Source: Tabrizicola caldifontis (GTDB lineage Bacteria > Pseudomonadota > Alphaproteobacteria > Rhodobacterales > Rhodobacteraceae). From it: DNA of 64,000 nt. Position 1 is the stretch's first letter, and the number at the start of each line of letters is the position of its first letter. This document shows positions 25,760 to 34,675 of this stretch, piece by piece. Below the pieces are notes generated by a model. It did no database searches and had not been told where the DNA came from. It saw only the letters and a program-made list of their open reading frames with translations. Location of the stretch: the NCBI RefSeq assembly GCF_004762095.1, contig NZ_SIJH01000012.1, positions 91,722-155,721 of the forward strand, written 5' to 3'. The position numbers were made by a program, and so were the translations under genes.

Positions 25760-26695
25760 ATGCGCGTTCTTGTCATCGGATCCGGGTCCATCGGGCGGCG
25801 GCATCACAACAATCTTCAGGCGTTGGGGGCCAGCTCCAGGCTGCTCTCGTGGCGGGCCGAGGGGCTGGGGGGGGCGCTGGCAGCGATGACGGATGCCGAG
25901 GCGGTGGTTGTGGCGACTGCCACCGACATTCGCCTGCCGCTGATCGAGGCGGTCGCTGCGCGGGGGCTGCCGCTTTATGTCGAAAAACCGCTTGCCTTCC
26001 GGCCCGATGAGGTTGAGGCGATTGCCGAGGTCGCAGCTTCCGTCGCGGACCGCTCGATGCTGGGCTACATGCTGCGCTATCATCCGGCTGTGCGCGCGCT
26101 GGCCGAGGCCGACCTGTCGGACGTGTTCCAGTTCGCGCTGACCATAGGCCACGACGTCACGCAATGGCGACAGAACTGGCGCTTTTCCGAAAGCTACGCC
26201 GCAAGGGCCGAAGGCGGCGGTGTGCTGCTGGACCTGTGCCACGAGCTGGACCTTGCTGCCTGCCTGTTTGTGGGTCTTGAGATCACGCGGGTCGAAAGTC
26301 TGGGTCATCCCGCCTTCCCCGGGGTAGATTTCGCCAGCCGGATTTCCTTGCGTCGTCAAGGGCTTGTTGGTGACGTGTCGATGGATTACCTGACCCCGCT
26401 GCTGCACCGCCGCACGACGCTGCGCGGGACGGAAAGGATGCACGACTTCGACTTCGCCGCGCAGATCTATCAGGTGACCGAAGACACGGGCCTGCGGCAG
26501 ATGGATCATCCGCTGGAACGCAACGCCATGTTCCTTGCCGCGATGCGGGATTTTCTCGCGCTGGCATCCGGGGGGGCGCCCTCGGATAATCCGCTGCTGC
26601 CGCGGCTTGATCTCTGCCTGCCATCGGCCCGCCTCGTCGCCGAAGCCTGGTCGCAGCGCACCTTCGTTGGCGAGATCACGAAGGAGATTCCATGA
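25760..26695 (+). CDS. Gfo/Idh/MocA-family oxidoreductase of the surface-sugar region
   Basis: This 311-residue NAD(P)-dependent oxidoreductase has the N-terminal Rossmann motif VIGSGSIGRRH and the catalytic VEKPLAF segment. It overlaps the following cytidylyltransferase gene by four bases (ATGA), and an SDR gene follows. This trio resembles PtmF, PtmB and PtmA of the Campylobacter legionaminic acid region, so a role in making a nonulosonic acid precursor is a reasonable inference. The exact reaction is not known from sequence. Confidence 0.85.
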   Translation: MRVLVIGSGSIGRRHHNNLQALGASSRLLSWRAEGLGGALAAMTDAEAVVVATATDIRLPLIEAVAARGLPLYVEKPLAFRPDEVEAIAEVAASVADRSMLGYMLRYHPAVRALAEADLSDVFQFALTIGHDVTQWRQNWRFSESYAARAEGGGVLLDLCHELDLAACLFVGLEITRVESLGHPAFPGVDFASRISLRRQGLVGDVSMDYLTPLLHRRTTLRGTERMHDFDFAAQIYQVTEDTGLRQMDHPLERNAMFLAAMRDFLALASGGAPSDNPLLPRLDLCLPSARLVAEAWSQRTFVGEITKEIP

Positions 26696-27387
26696 TCCTT
26701 GGCCACATCGGCGCGCGGAAGGGCTCGAAAGGCGTGCCGCGCAAGAACTTCCGCATGATCCACGGCAAGCCGCTGATCGACTGGTCGCTGGACCAGTTGC
26801 TGCAACATCCGATGGTCGATGCCGTGGTGGTTTCGACCGATGACGAGGAAATCTACGAACACGCGGTTGCGAGGGGCTGCCTGAAGATCGGCCTGCGCCC
26901 GGCGCATCTGGCAACAGACACGGCGGGCAAATGGGGGGTCTGGCAGCACGCGCTGGCTGCGTCCGAGGCGCTGATCGGCCCGGTGGATGTGTTCCTGGAT
27001 CTCGACTGCACGTCGCCCCTGCGGCTGCCGGAGGACATAACGAATGCCTTGGTGCTTTACAAAAACGAACATCCAGACCTGGTTATGAGTTGCTGCGAGG
27101 CCCGAAAGAATCCATATTTCAACCTTGTCGAACCGGATGCCACCGGGGCACTGCATGTGTCGAAACCGCTGCCCGGAGGTGTGGTCGCACGGCAGCAGGC
27201 GCCGGTGGTCTATGAACATGCGGCATCGACCTATGTGGTCGATCCGGCCTATCTGAAACGGGCGAAAGGGCTGTGGGAAGGGCGCGTCATTCCCTATCTG
27301 ATGCCGCCAGAACGCTGCGTCGATATCGATACGCCGCTTGATTTCCGAATTGTCGAATGCCTGATGCAGGAGGCCCGGAATGGCTGA
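26692..27387 (+). CDS. Acylneuraminate cytidylyltransferase family protein
   Basis: This 231-residue enzyme should activate a nonulosonic acid as its CMP sugar. The N-terminal nucleotide-binding signature is visible in GARKGSKGVPRKNF and GKPLIDWS, with VVVSTDDEEI and FLDLDCTSPLR further on. It belongs to the NeuA/LegF/PseF group; the particular sugar cannot be settled. It is coupled to the genes on both sides by overlaps of 4 and 8 bases. NeuB and NeuC homologues lie within 8 kb. Confidence 0.88.
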   Translation: MILGHIGARKGSKGVPRKNFRMIHGKPLIDWSLDQLLQHPMVDAVVVSTDDEEIYEHAVARGCLKIGLRPAHLATDTAGKWGVWQHALAASEALIGPVDVFLDLDCTSPLRLPEDITNALVLYKNEHPDLVMSCCEARKNPYFNLVEPDATGALHVSKPLPGGVVARQQAPVVYEHAASTYVVDPAYLKRAKGLWEGRVIPYLMPPERCVDIDTPLDFRIVECLMQEARNG

Positions 27388-28171
27388 GCAACTGAAGGGG
27401 CGCACCGTCTTCATCACCGGGTCGGGGGGGGTGCTTGGCTCTACCTATGTGAGGCGGATGCTGGCCGAGGGGGCGCGGGTCATCGCATCCGATCTTCCCG
27501 GCAAGCGCGCCGAGGCCCTGATCGAGGCACATGGGGCAAACCCTGACTTCCGCTTCTATCCGCTGGACGTGGCGAACGAGGATGAGGTGACCAGTATCTT
27601 CCAGCGCATCCTGAAGGATGGCTGGGAGCCGAACGTGGTGCTGAACAATGCAGCCATCACCGGGGAACTGTTGATGGGTGCAGGACAGCCCTTCCCCGAC
27701 TTCGCCGATCTCAAGGTCAGCGACTGGGAAAAGACCCTGCGGACGAACCTGACGGGGCCTTTCATGATCGCCCGGCAGATGGACCGCGACATCGTGGGCA
27801 AATGGCCCTGTACGCTGATCAACGTGGCCAGCATGTATGCCCTGAATGGCGCGCATCACAGGATCTACGAAGGGATGCCGTTCAAGAACTTCTCGGCCTA
27901 CGGGGTGACCAAGGCGGGGATTCACGGGCTGACGGTCTGGCTTGCCGGCTATTGGGCGCCGAGAGGGGCGACGGTGAACACCATCGCGCCGGGGGCCGTG
28001 TTCAACGGCCATTCCGAGGAATTCCAGCGCCGGGTGGGCGAACTGATCATGCTGGAACGGATGGCAAGGCCCGACGAGATCGCCGATGCAATGCTGTTCC
28101 TGGCCAGCGCCCAGGCCGGTTACATGACCGGACAGATGATCAACGTGGACGGCGGCTTCAGCGCCTGGTGA
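27380..28171 (+). CDS. Short-chain dehydrogenase/reductase (PtmA-like context)
   Basis: This 263-residue SDR has the cofactor motif TGSGGVLGSTYVRR near residue 15, NNAAIT, and a catalytic Ser in NVASMY with the Tyr-x3-Lys as YGVTK. It ends with the family's GQMINVDGGF signature. It overlaps the cytidylyltransferase gene by eight bases. In Campylobacter a similar SDR, PtmA, works in nonulosonic acid precursor supply; that parallel rests on context. The stop overlaps the convergent KdtA gene by 14 bases. Confidence 0.88.
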   Translation: MAEQLKGRTVFITGSGGVLGSTYVRRMLAEGARVIASDLPGKRAEALIEAHGANPDFRFYPLDVANEDEVTSIFQRILKDGWEPNVVLNNAAITGELLMGAGQPFPDFADLKVSDWEKTLRTNLTGPFMIARQMDRDIVGKWPCTLINVASMYALNGAHHRIYEGMPFKNFSAYGVTKAGIHGLTVWLAGYWAPRGATVNTIAPGAVFNGHSEEFQRRVGELIMLERMARPDEIADAMLFLASAQAGYMTGQMINVDGGFSAW

Positions 28172-29474
28172 GCGCGCGGTCCAGGGCAGCCAGCGTACGC
28201 GCCGTCGCCCCGGCATGGGCGGCAAAGAAGCTTTCGATCGCCTCGGGCGGCGGGCCTGGCCAGCCGGTCAGGGCCTCGCTCAGGGCCTCGGGCGTTTCCA
28301 CCCGCAGGCAGACACCGGCCGCGATGGCCTCGACAGCCGGGTATTCGATGGTGTGGATCTCGGGGCCAACGATCACGGGGCGCTTCAGGGCCAGCGGCTC
28401 GATGATGTTGTGCGCCCCGTAAGGGGTGAAGCCACCTCCGGTCACCACGCGGTCGGCAAGGGCGATGTAGAAATACATCTCGCCAAGGGAATCGCCCAGA
28501 AGAAGATCGGGGCCGCTGCCCGACAAGGCCCCCCCTTCCCACAAGGGGAAGGCGGGCGTCTTCGGGGCAAGTGTGGCGTCAAGGCTTTCGGACCGTCGGA
28601 TTGCCGCAAGACCGCGCCTTGCGACCAGCCGGGCCACATCGTCAAACCGTTCGGGCTTCCGCGGCACATAGACCACGAAGGGCCGCGAGGGATGACCAAG
28701 GGCGGCGATGATCGCATCAAGATAAAGCTCATCTTCGCCCTCGACCGCAGAGGCGAAGGTGACGACCGGGCGCCCTTCGGCCAGCAAGGGGCGAACCCTT
28801 TCGGCGGCGCCCAGCAGATGCGCCGGGATGGGCTGGTCAAAGCGCAGCTCTCCGGTCACGGCGATGTTCGGAACACCGACCGAGGCGAAGCGCCGCGCCT
28901 GAAGGTCGGATTTCACGAATGCCCCGGCATAGTTCTGCATCAGCTTGTGACGCAAGGTGAACCTTGCATCCCTGGTCATTGATTTCGTGGGATATTGTGC
29001 GTTGCACATGAAAAGCGGGACAGCCGATTTTCGCGCGGCAAAGATCATGCGCGGCCAGATTTCGATTTCCATGACCAGCCCGGCCCGCGGCCGGAAGGCG
29101 CGGAAGAAGCCGGCATAGGCCCAGGATGTTTCGAAGGGAACCCACACCGCGGCCATCCGCCCGGCGGCAATCTCGGCGGGGAAGGCGCGTTCTGCCTCAC
29201 GCCGGCCGGCGGGGGTGAAATGCGTGGTTACGACCGTCTCGCCCCGATCCAGCAGGGCGCGGATCAGCGGAACGGCCGAGCGCATCTCGCCCAGTGACAC
29301 GGCGTGGACCCAGACCGAACCGGGCAGGCGCTGGCGGTAGCGGCCGAAGCGTTCGGCAAGGTGGCGACCATAAAGTGCATCCTTTCGCCCGCGCCAGACA
29401 AGGTAAAGCAGCACAACCGGCAGGCCCAGATGCCACAGAAGCGACCAGAGGCGCAGGAACACCCACAGCGTCAT
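28158..29474 (-). CDS. waaA: 3-deoxy-D-manno-octulosonic acid transferase (KdtA/WaaA), copy 1
   Basis: This 438-residue GT30 enzyme transfers Kdo from CMP-Kdo to lipid A precursor at the inner membrane. It begins with a hydrophobic anchor (about 5-27), then has VHAVSLGEMRS with Glu63 and EIEIWPR with Glu138, which match the two conserved acidic residues of WaaA. The C-terminal nucleotide-sugar domain has GDSLGEMYFY and GGGFTPYGAHNIIEP. Of the three KdtA-like proteins in the window this is the most canonical. It is translated in step with copy 2 (ATGA overlap). The ATG at 29474 starts the family N-terminus; the long upstream frame overlaps copy 2. Confidence 0.9.
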   Translation of the reverse strand: MTLWVFLRLWSLLWHLGLPVVLLYLVWRGRKDALYGRHLAERFGRYRQRLPGSVWVHAVSLGEMRSAVPLIRALLDRGETVVTTHFTPAGRREAERAFPAEIAAGRMAAVWVPFETSWAYAGFFRAFRPRAGLVMEIEIWPRMIFAARKSAVPLFMCNAQYPTKSMTRDARFTLRHKLMQNYAGAFVKSDLQARRFASVGVPNIAVTGELRFDQPIPAHLLGAAERVRPLLAEGRPVVTFASAVEGEDELYLDAIIAALGHPSRPFVVYVPRKPERFDDVARLVARRGLAAIRRSESLDATLAPKTPAFPLWEGGALSGSGPDLLLGDSLGEMYFYIALADRVVTGGGFTPYGAHNIIEPLALKRPVIVGPEIHTIEYPAVEAIAAGVCLRVETPEALSEALTGWPGPPPEAIESFFAAHAGATARTLAALDRALTRR

Positions 29475-30724
29475 GCCAGGCCCGCCAGATCGAGAAGCTC
29501 TTCGGCCAGAGGGGCCAGGGCCCCCTGTGCCGCCTGCGACAGCGCCAGTGCGCGACTGGCCATCTCCGAATGGTCGGTTTTGAGGGCGGTGACAAGCGTT
29601 TCGGCCTGAACGGGCAACGCGGCCCCTGCGTGATGCAGGGTGGCAAAGTCGGCAGCGAAGTTGCCGACCCGCGGTCCGTGCAGGATGGCCGAGCCAAGCG
29701 CGGCAGGCTCCCACGGGTTATGGCCCTCGGTCGGGCCGAAGGTTCCGCCGATCAGGGTAGCAGGACAGACGCGATACCACAGGCCCATTTCGCCGAGAGT
29801 ATCCACGACCCAGATGTCACCGGTCGGCCCCGCACCTGAACTGCGCAGAGTGGCTGCAAGACCGTGTTCGGCAGCGCGGGCGGCGATTTCCGCCCCCCGA
29901 CGGGGGTCTCGGGGTGCAATAAGGACCGGCGGCATCGCTTCGGCGTCGCGCAGCGCGGACAGGACAACGAATTCGTCCTCGGGGTGGGACGAGGCAATCA
30001 GAACCGGCCGACGCCCCGCCAGCAGGTTCCGCGCCTCTGCCAGCGCCCTAGGATCGGCTGCAAGTGGCGGAGCGGCCGCTTTGAATGACCCGGTCACGCG
30101 GACATCACGCGCGCCCAGCGCGGCAAGATGGCGCGCTGTCGCTTCATCCTGTGCGGCGACAAGGCGGAACCGACCGAAAAGATCGGCGTACAGCCCCTGC
30201 CAGCGCGCGCGCCGGCCAAAGGCCGCGGCGTTCATTCGGGCGTTCACCAGGGCCAGCGGAATCTGCCGGGCATCGGCGGCGACAACCGCACCTGGCCAGA
30301 GGTCCTGTTCGGCCCAGACCGACAGAGAGGGACGCCAGTGATCGAGGAATCGGTTCAGATAGGCCGGGGCATCCAGCGGCAGGAACTGGTGGCAGGTGCG
30401 CGGCGGCAGATTGGCCGCAAACACCTCGGCCGACCCCCGGGTTGTGGAAGTGACCAGGAAGTGCGCATCCGACGCTGCGGCCAGGGCGGCGATCAGGCCT
30501 CGCAGCGCAAGGGTTTCGCCAAGCCCGACAGCATGAAGCCAGACCAGCGGCCCGTCCGGTCGGGCCCTGGTCGGCTGGCCAAGCTTTTCCTGCCACCTGT
30601 CCGGCAGTTCCTTTCCCCGGGCAAGGCGGCGCCGCAGCAGCATCGGTGCGACCAGCGGTATCCCGCGGGACGCCGCAAGATAGGCTGCCAGTGCGGGGCT
30701 TCGGACAGCCGGGGGCCTAGTCAC
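29471..30724 (-). CDS. KdtA-like glycosyltransferase, copy 2
   Basis: This 417-residue protein has the GT30 layout: KELPDRWQEKLG, LHAVGLGET with Glu70, and AEQDLWPG where the second conserved acidic position is Asp141 instead of Glu. The C-terminal half has DTLGEMGLWYR and GGTFGPTEGHNPWEPAALG. The start is GTG at 30722-30724, overlapping the neuC stop by eight bases. Being directly coupled to NeuC, it may transfer a nonulosonic acid instead of Kdo; that is inference. It could equally be a second Kdo transferase. Confidence 0.85.
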   Translation of the reverse strand: MTRPPAVRSPALAAYLAASRGIPLVAPMLLRRRLARGKELPDRWQEKLGQPTRARPDGPLVWLHAVGLGETLALRGLIAALAAASDAHFLVTSTTRGSAEVFAANLPPRTCHQFLPLDAPAYLNRFLDHWRPSLSVWAEQDLWPGAVVAADARQIPLALVNARMNAAAFGRRARWQGLYADLFGRFRLVAAQDEATARHLAALGARDVRVTGSFKAAAPPLAADPRALAEARNLLAGRRPVLIASSHPEDEFVVLSALRDAEAMPPVLIAPRDPRRGAEIAARAAEHGLAATLRSSGAGPTGDIWVVDTLGEMGLWYRVCPATLIGGTFGPTEGHNPWEPAALGSAILHGPRVGNFAADFATLHHAGAALPVQAETLVTALKTDHSEMASRALALSQAAQGALAPLAEELLDLAGLA

Positions 30725-31832
30725 GGAAGGCCTTCTGCAGGCTCAGCGTCCAGAACTCGGGTCGGGCCAGCGTCTTGACGAAGCGTTCGGCGGCAGTGCC
30801 CTGGCCGAAACCTGCATGCGGCTTGGTCTGCCGGCCCCAGTGGGTGCGCAGGAACTCGAGTATGGTGGCGCGGTCGTCGGCCTCGCAGGCGGTGACCGAG
30901 GGGGCATCCGACCGGTTGGACTGGCGGGTGCCGATATCCAGCGAAGGCAGGCCGAGGAAGGGCGCCTCGCGGACCCCGGCGGAAGAGTTGCCGACCATGC
31001 AGGCGGCATTCTTCATCAACTCCGAGAAATGAGCGAAGCGCATCGAGGGCAGCAGACGGAAACGGTCCTTCGGAAGCCTTTCGAGAACGTCAAAGATCGC
31101 GGCACTGCCGGGGTCGTTGTTTGGGGCAATCACTACGAAGTGGCGGCCACTTTCGATCAGCGCGTCAAAAAGCTGCTGTGCCTGATGTCCGATGGTGTCC
31201 TGTTCGCTGGTCACGGGATGGAAGGTGACGATGCCGTATTCGTCGAAGGGGATGGCATAATGAGCGCGCACCTCGTCCAGCGTGACGCCCGAGGGGCGGG
31301 CGTGAAAGTCAAGCTCGGGTGACCCGATGACATGGATCGTCTCGTCCGGTTCCCCCAGCGCGCGGACGCGGCGGGCGGCGGTGTCAGAGGAGACGAAATG
31401 GTAGGTGCAGAGCTTGGTGTTGCAGTGGCGGAAGACCTCGTCGATGGTGCCCGAGACCTCGCCCCCCTCGACATGGGCCGAGCGGATGTAATTCGTGGCC
31501 GCCACCAGCGCACCGGCCAGCGCCTCGACCCGATCGCCATGCAGGATGATCAGATCCGGCCGCGCCCGGTGGACGAAGGCAGAAAAGCCGGTGACCGTTC
31601 GGGCAAGGATCAGATCCTGCGGGTCGCCTTCCCGCTGGTTGACGAACTCCTCGACCCCGACACCGGCCATGCGGCGCACCTCGTTCCGGGTCAGGCCATA
31701 GCGGTCCATCATGTGCATGCCGGTGACGAAGAAGGTGACCCGGTGGCCTGCATCCCGCGCAGCGGCGGCCAGCGGCTCCAGCTTGCCGAAATCGGCGCGC
31801 GTGCCGGTGAGGAAGAGGAGGTGGCGGGTCAT
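30717..31832 (-). CDS. neuC: UDP-N-acetylglucosamine 2-epimerase, hydrolysing (NeuC/LegG type)
   Basis: This 371-residue enzyme is of the hydrolysing 2-epimerase family that releases ManNAc-type sugars from UDP or GDP sugars for nonulosonic acid synthesis. Family motifs are GTRADFGKLEPL, LHGDRVEALAGA, HVEGGEVSGTIDE and GNSSAGVREAPFLGLP. NeuC and LegG share these, so the nucleotide sugar is not certain. It is the first of three coupled genes with two KdtA-like transferases. NeuB lies 1.8 kb away on the same strand. Confidence 0.9.
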   Translation of the reverse strand: MTRHLLFLTGTRADFGKLEPLAAAARDAGHRVTFFVTGMHMMDRYGLTRNEVRRMAGVGVEEFVNQREGDPQDLILARTVTGFSAFVHRARPDLIILHGDRVEALAGALVAATNYIRSAHVEGGEVSGTIDEVFRHCNTKLCTYHFVSSDTAARRVRALGEPDETIHVIGSPELDFHARPSGVTLDEVRAHYAIPFDEYGIVTFHPVTSEQDTIGHQAQQLFDALIESGRHFVVIAPNNDPGSAAIFDVLERLPKDRFRLLPSMRFAHFSELMKNAACMVGNSSAGVREAPFLGLPSLDIGTRQSNRSDAPSVTACEADDRATILEFLRTHWGRQTKPHAGFGQGTAAERFVKTLARPEFWTLSLQKAFRD

Positions 31833-31934
31833 GGGGCCAGCCCTGTTTGTCGTGCAGGTAGCGGGTATGGACAGGATGCGCCCGATTGTCTAGCCATGCA
31901 GTCCACCGAAGCGCCTCTCATGCCCGGAGGGCCG

Positions 31935-32723
31935 ATGCCGCAAGACCGCGTCGTTCTATGCATGAAATGGGGAACGCTGTTTCCTGCCGATTATGTGAAC
32001 GTCCTGTTTAGGGCTGCCAGCAGGCATCTGACCCCAGGCTTCCGCTTCATTTGCCTGACCGACCGGACAGAGGGGCTGGACTCGGGGATCGTCACCGCAC
32101 CGATCCCCGACATCGGTCTGACACCCGGGCAGATTCGTGCGCCAGGAGTGTGGAGGAAGCTCGCCCTGTTCCACCCCGATGTTGCCGCGCTTGCTCCGGG
32201 TGCGCGTGCGCTGGTCATCGACCTGGACATGGTGATCCTTGGCCCGCTCGACCAGTTCTTTGCGACGAAGGGCGGAATTATCTTGCTGGACACCGGACAC
32301 GACTGGCGCGGGCGTGACCCTGTGCAGCCATCGACCGGGGTCTTTGCTTTCACTTTAGGGGAACAGCACCACATCCTACGCCTATTTCAGGCTGACCCGA
32401 CAGGCGCAATGGCAAGGTTTCGTAACGAACAGGATTTCGTCGCCGCGCACGCAACGGATGTTTCGCTTTGGCCGACGGGTGCAGTCATCAGCTTCAAGCG
32501 CCACCTGGCGCGTCGGTATGGTCGCGATTTGATACTGCTGCCGCCAGCTCCCGCCCCCGGCCCTTCGATTCTGGCTTTTCACGGCGACCCGCGCCCAGCG
32601 GACTTGTTGCGGGCCGGGATCTGGGGCCGGTTTCCGCATGTCGGCCGGGGACCAGTTGGCTGGCTACAAGAATATTGGATCAGACACGGCGCATCACTAG
32701 AGTTCATACGAAAACAATCATGA
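31935..32723 (+). CDS. Putative glycosyltransferase with DxD motif
   Basis: This is a 262-residue protein with a GT-A-like nucleotide-sugar core: CLTDRTEGL near residue 41 and a metal-binding DLD at 96-98 in VIDLDMVILGPLDQF. It resembles small bacterial glycosyltransferases of surface polysaccharide loci. GGAGGG three bases before the ATG at 31935 favours this start; two in-frame ATGs lie up to 39 bases upstream. It is divergent from neuC and overlaps the pyruvyltransferase gene by four bases. Donor and acceptor unknown. Confidence 0.72.
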   Translation: MPQDRVVLCMKWGTLFPADYVNVLFRAASRHLTPGFRFICLTDRTEGLDSGIVTAPIPDIGLTPGQIRAPGVWRKLALFHPDVAALAPGARALVIDLDMVILGPLDQFFATKGGIILLDTGHDWRGRDPVQPSTGVFAFTLGEQHHILRLFQADPTGAMARFRNEQDFVAAHATDVSLWPTGAVISFKRHLARRYGRDLILLPPAPAPGPSILAFHGDPRPADLLRAGIWGRFPHVGRGPVGWLQEYWIRHGASLEFIRKQS

Positions 32724-33562
32724 GGATTTCTGTTTTTCGAAAAGACAGGAAGAATGTCGGGGACTGGTGGTCGGTCCCCGCGCGGTATTTTGACGTTTCG
32801 AAGGATGGCAATTACGATCTTGCTCGGCCGGAAGAAATTCCGAATGAACCAGGTATAGTCGTCCTGGGAGGTGGAGGCTTGGGTCGGAAAAATTTCGAGC
32901 CATTCATCCGATCACTACTGCGAGAGGACCGGAAGTACATCGTCATAGGTTGGGGAATAGGGGCTGACTCGGTTACGCTGTCCGGCAAAATCCTTCCAAA
33001 ACCCACTGATATGCAACAATTGTTGTCTTATTTTGATGGACTAGACGAAATCGGCACACGCATTCATAACGGAATTGCCAGCTATCCGGACGCAAGATAC
33101 CGCTGGGTTCCATGTGCCTCATGCTTGAGTCCCTTTTTCGACGAACTGCGTGAAACTCCAATTAAATATCGGATGGGCTTTTACGAACACCTCCGGGAAC
33201 CTCTTGCCAAGCATCTTGGCGGCCGTGGATGGATATTGAGGCGGCTTGTCGGCGGTTGCAGATTTCTTTCCAATCGCGGGATTGACCTGCGGTCGAAACT
33301 ACAATTTCTGGCTGAATCGGAATTCGTAATTACCAACAGCTATCACGGTGTGTTCTGGGGCACACTTCTTGCTCGTAAAGTAGTCTGCGTACCGTTCAAG
33401 AACGGCCTATTCTCATTCAAGCACGCCCCCGCATATCTCGATATTGACGGGATCGAGTCAGCCATGGATAGGGCAGTTTCCTACCCTGATGCCTTGGAAG
33501 AGTGTCGCAACGCAAACAAGGCCTTCCATGCAGAAATGACAGCCAAGTACGGCGCCCTGTGA
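32720..33562 (+). CDS. Polysaccharide pyruvyl transferase family protein
   Basis: This 280-residue protein belongs to the polysaccharide pyruvyltransferase (CsaB/EpsI/WcaK) family, which adds ketal pyruvate to surface sugars. Family signs are NVGDWW near the N-terminus, VVLGGGGLG, a GWGIGADS segment and the C-terminal VITNSYHGVFWGTLLARKV. The gene is visibly AT-richer than its neighbours and uses AT-ending codons, suggesting recent acquisition. It overlaps the glycosyltransferase by ATGA. With the glycosyltransferase it sits inside the neuC-neuB interval. Confidence 0.82.
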   Translation: MRISVFRKDRKNVGDWWSVPARYFDVSKDGNYDLARPEEIPNEPGIVVLGGGGLGRKNFEPFIRSLLREDRKYIVIGWGIGADSVTLSGKILPKPTDMQQLLSYFDGLDEIGTRIHNGIASYPDARYRWVPCASCLSPFFDELRETPIKYRMGFYEHLREPLAKHLGGRGWILRRLVGGCRFLSNRGIDLRSKLQFLAESEFVITNSYHGVFWGTLLARKVVCVPFKNGLFSFKHAPAYLDIDGIESAMDRAVSYPDALEECRNANKAFHAEMTAKYGAL

Positions 33563-33597
33563 TTTTCTTGCCGGGATCATCATACTGGCATTCTGGC

Positions 33598-34626
33598 TCA
33601 CCCCAAGTCCTCCCATCTCAACTGCGTGTTCCGCGTCACGGCCCGCTTCAGCCGCTTGCCCACCACCTTGTCGAAGTCATAGGCCGCGATCTCGCCCGAG
33701 CCCGGACGCCGCGCCCAGATGTCGGCCTCGGCGATCACATGGCCCTCGGGCAGGTCGCGGTCGACCACAACCGAGCCGCGGGCGAAGCGATAGACATCCT
33801 CCTCGGGCGCGGACCGTTGCTTGGGGTTGTTCGCGGCGATCCAGATCTCCTTCGACCGGTCGATCAGGAAGCGCAGTTCCGCCGGGTCCATCGAGTTGAT
33901 GATGTCCGGCCCCTTGCGATAGCGCGTGTCGGTGTAATGCCGTTCCAGGATGCAGGCGCCCAGCGCCACCGAGGCCAGTGCCATTTCCGGCCCGATGGAA
34001 TGGTCGGAAAAGCCCACCACCGCTTTCGGGAAGGCCTCGCGCAGTTCGGTCACCCCGCGCAGGCTGACGATCTCGGCCGGGCTGGGGTAAAGGTTGGTGC
34101 ATTCCAGCAGCGCATAATCCACCCCGGCCCGGTCGAGGATGTCCACGCTGGCGCGGATCGTCTCGATCGTCTGCATCCCCGTGGACAGGATCACCGGCTT
34201 GCCCTTCCGCGCGATGTGGCGGATCAGCGGCAGGTTGTCGGCCTCGCCCGAGCCGATCTTGTAGGCCGGCACGTCCAGCGTTTCCAGGAAATCCGCCGCC
34301 GCCCGACTGAAGGGGGTCGAGATCCAGATCATCCCCAGGCTTTCGGTGTAACGCTTCAGCTCCGCCTCTTCGTCAAGCGACAGGGCGCAGCGTTCCATCA
34401 CATGCCAGATCGAGACATCGGCGTTCGGCGGGAAGATCGACTTCGCCTCCTCCGTCATCTCGTCCTCGATGATGTGGGTCTGGTGCTTGATCATCTCGCA
34501 GCCGGCACCGGCGGCCAGGCGCACCATCTCCTTCGCCACGGCCAGATCGCCGCCGTGGTTGATGCCGATCTCGGCGATGACAAGGGGGGGATGGCCGGGG
34601 CCGATCTCGCGGTGAGCGATCTTCAT
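33598..34626 (-). CDS. neuB: N-acetylneuraminate (nonulosonic acid) synthase
   Basis: This 342-residue enzyme condenses phosphoenolpyruvate with a ManNAc-type sugar to make a nonulosonic acid. The NeuB barrel opens with VIAEIGINHGGD and contains YKIGSGEADNLPL, LSTGMQTIETI and GFSDHS. A C-terminal SAF/antifreeze-like domain (about 280-340) is present. NeuB, LegI and PseI are hard to separate by eye. The ATG at 34626 has GGAGA upstream. It is on the same strand as neuC but separated from it by the glycosyltransferase and pyruvyltransferase genes. Confidence 0.9.
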   Translation of the reverse strand: MKIAHREIGPGHPPLVIAEIGINHGGDLAVAKEMVRLAAGAGCEMIKHQTHIIEDEMTEEAKSIFPPNADVSIWHVMERCALSLDEEAELKRYTESLGMIWISTPFSRAAADFLETLDVPAYKIGSGEADNLPLIRHIARKGKPVILSTGMQTIETIRASVDILDRAGVDYALLECTNLYPSPAEIVSLRGVTELREAFPKAVVGFSDHSIGPEMALASVALGACILERHYTDTRYRKGPDIINSMDPAELRFLIDRSKEIWIAANNPKQRSAPEEDVYRFARGSVVVDRDLPEGHVIAEADIWARRPGSGEIAAYDFDKVVGKRLKRAVTRNTQLRWEDLG

Positions 34627-34675
34627 GGGGGGTCTCCGTGGTTGGCATCCGTCGTGCGTCAGCCGGCCGCGCCTG

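Noticed and set aside
24164..26914. 916-codon open frame on the minus strand
   Set aside because: It is antisense to the second amidase, the oxidoreductase and the cytidylyltransferase genes. Composition is Arg/Pro/Gly/His-rich as expected from high-GC shadow frames, and no domain is seen.
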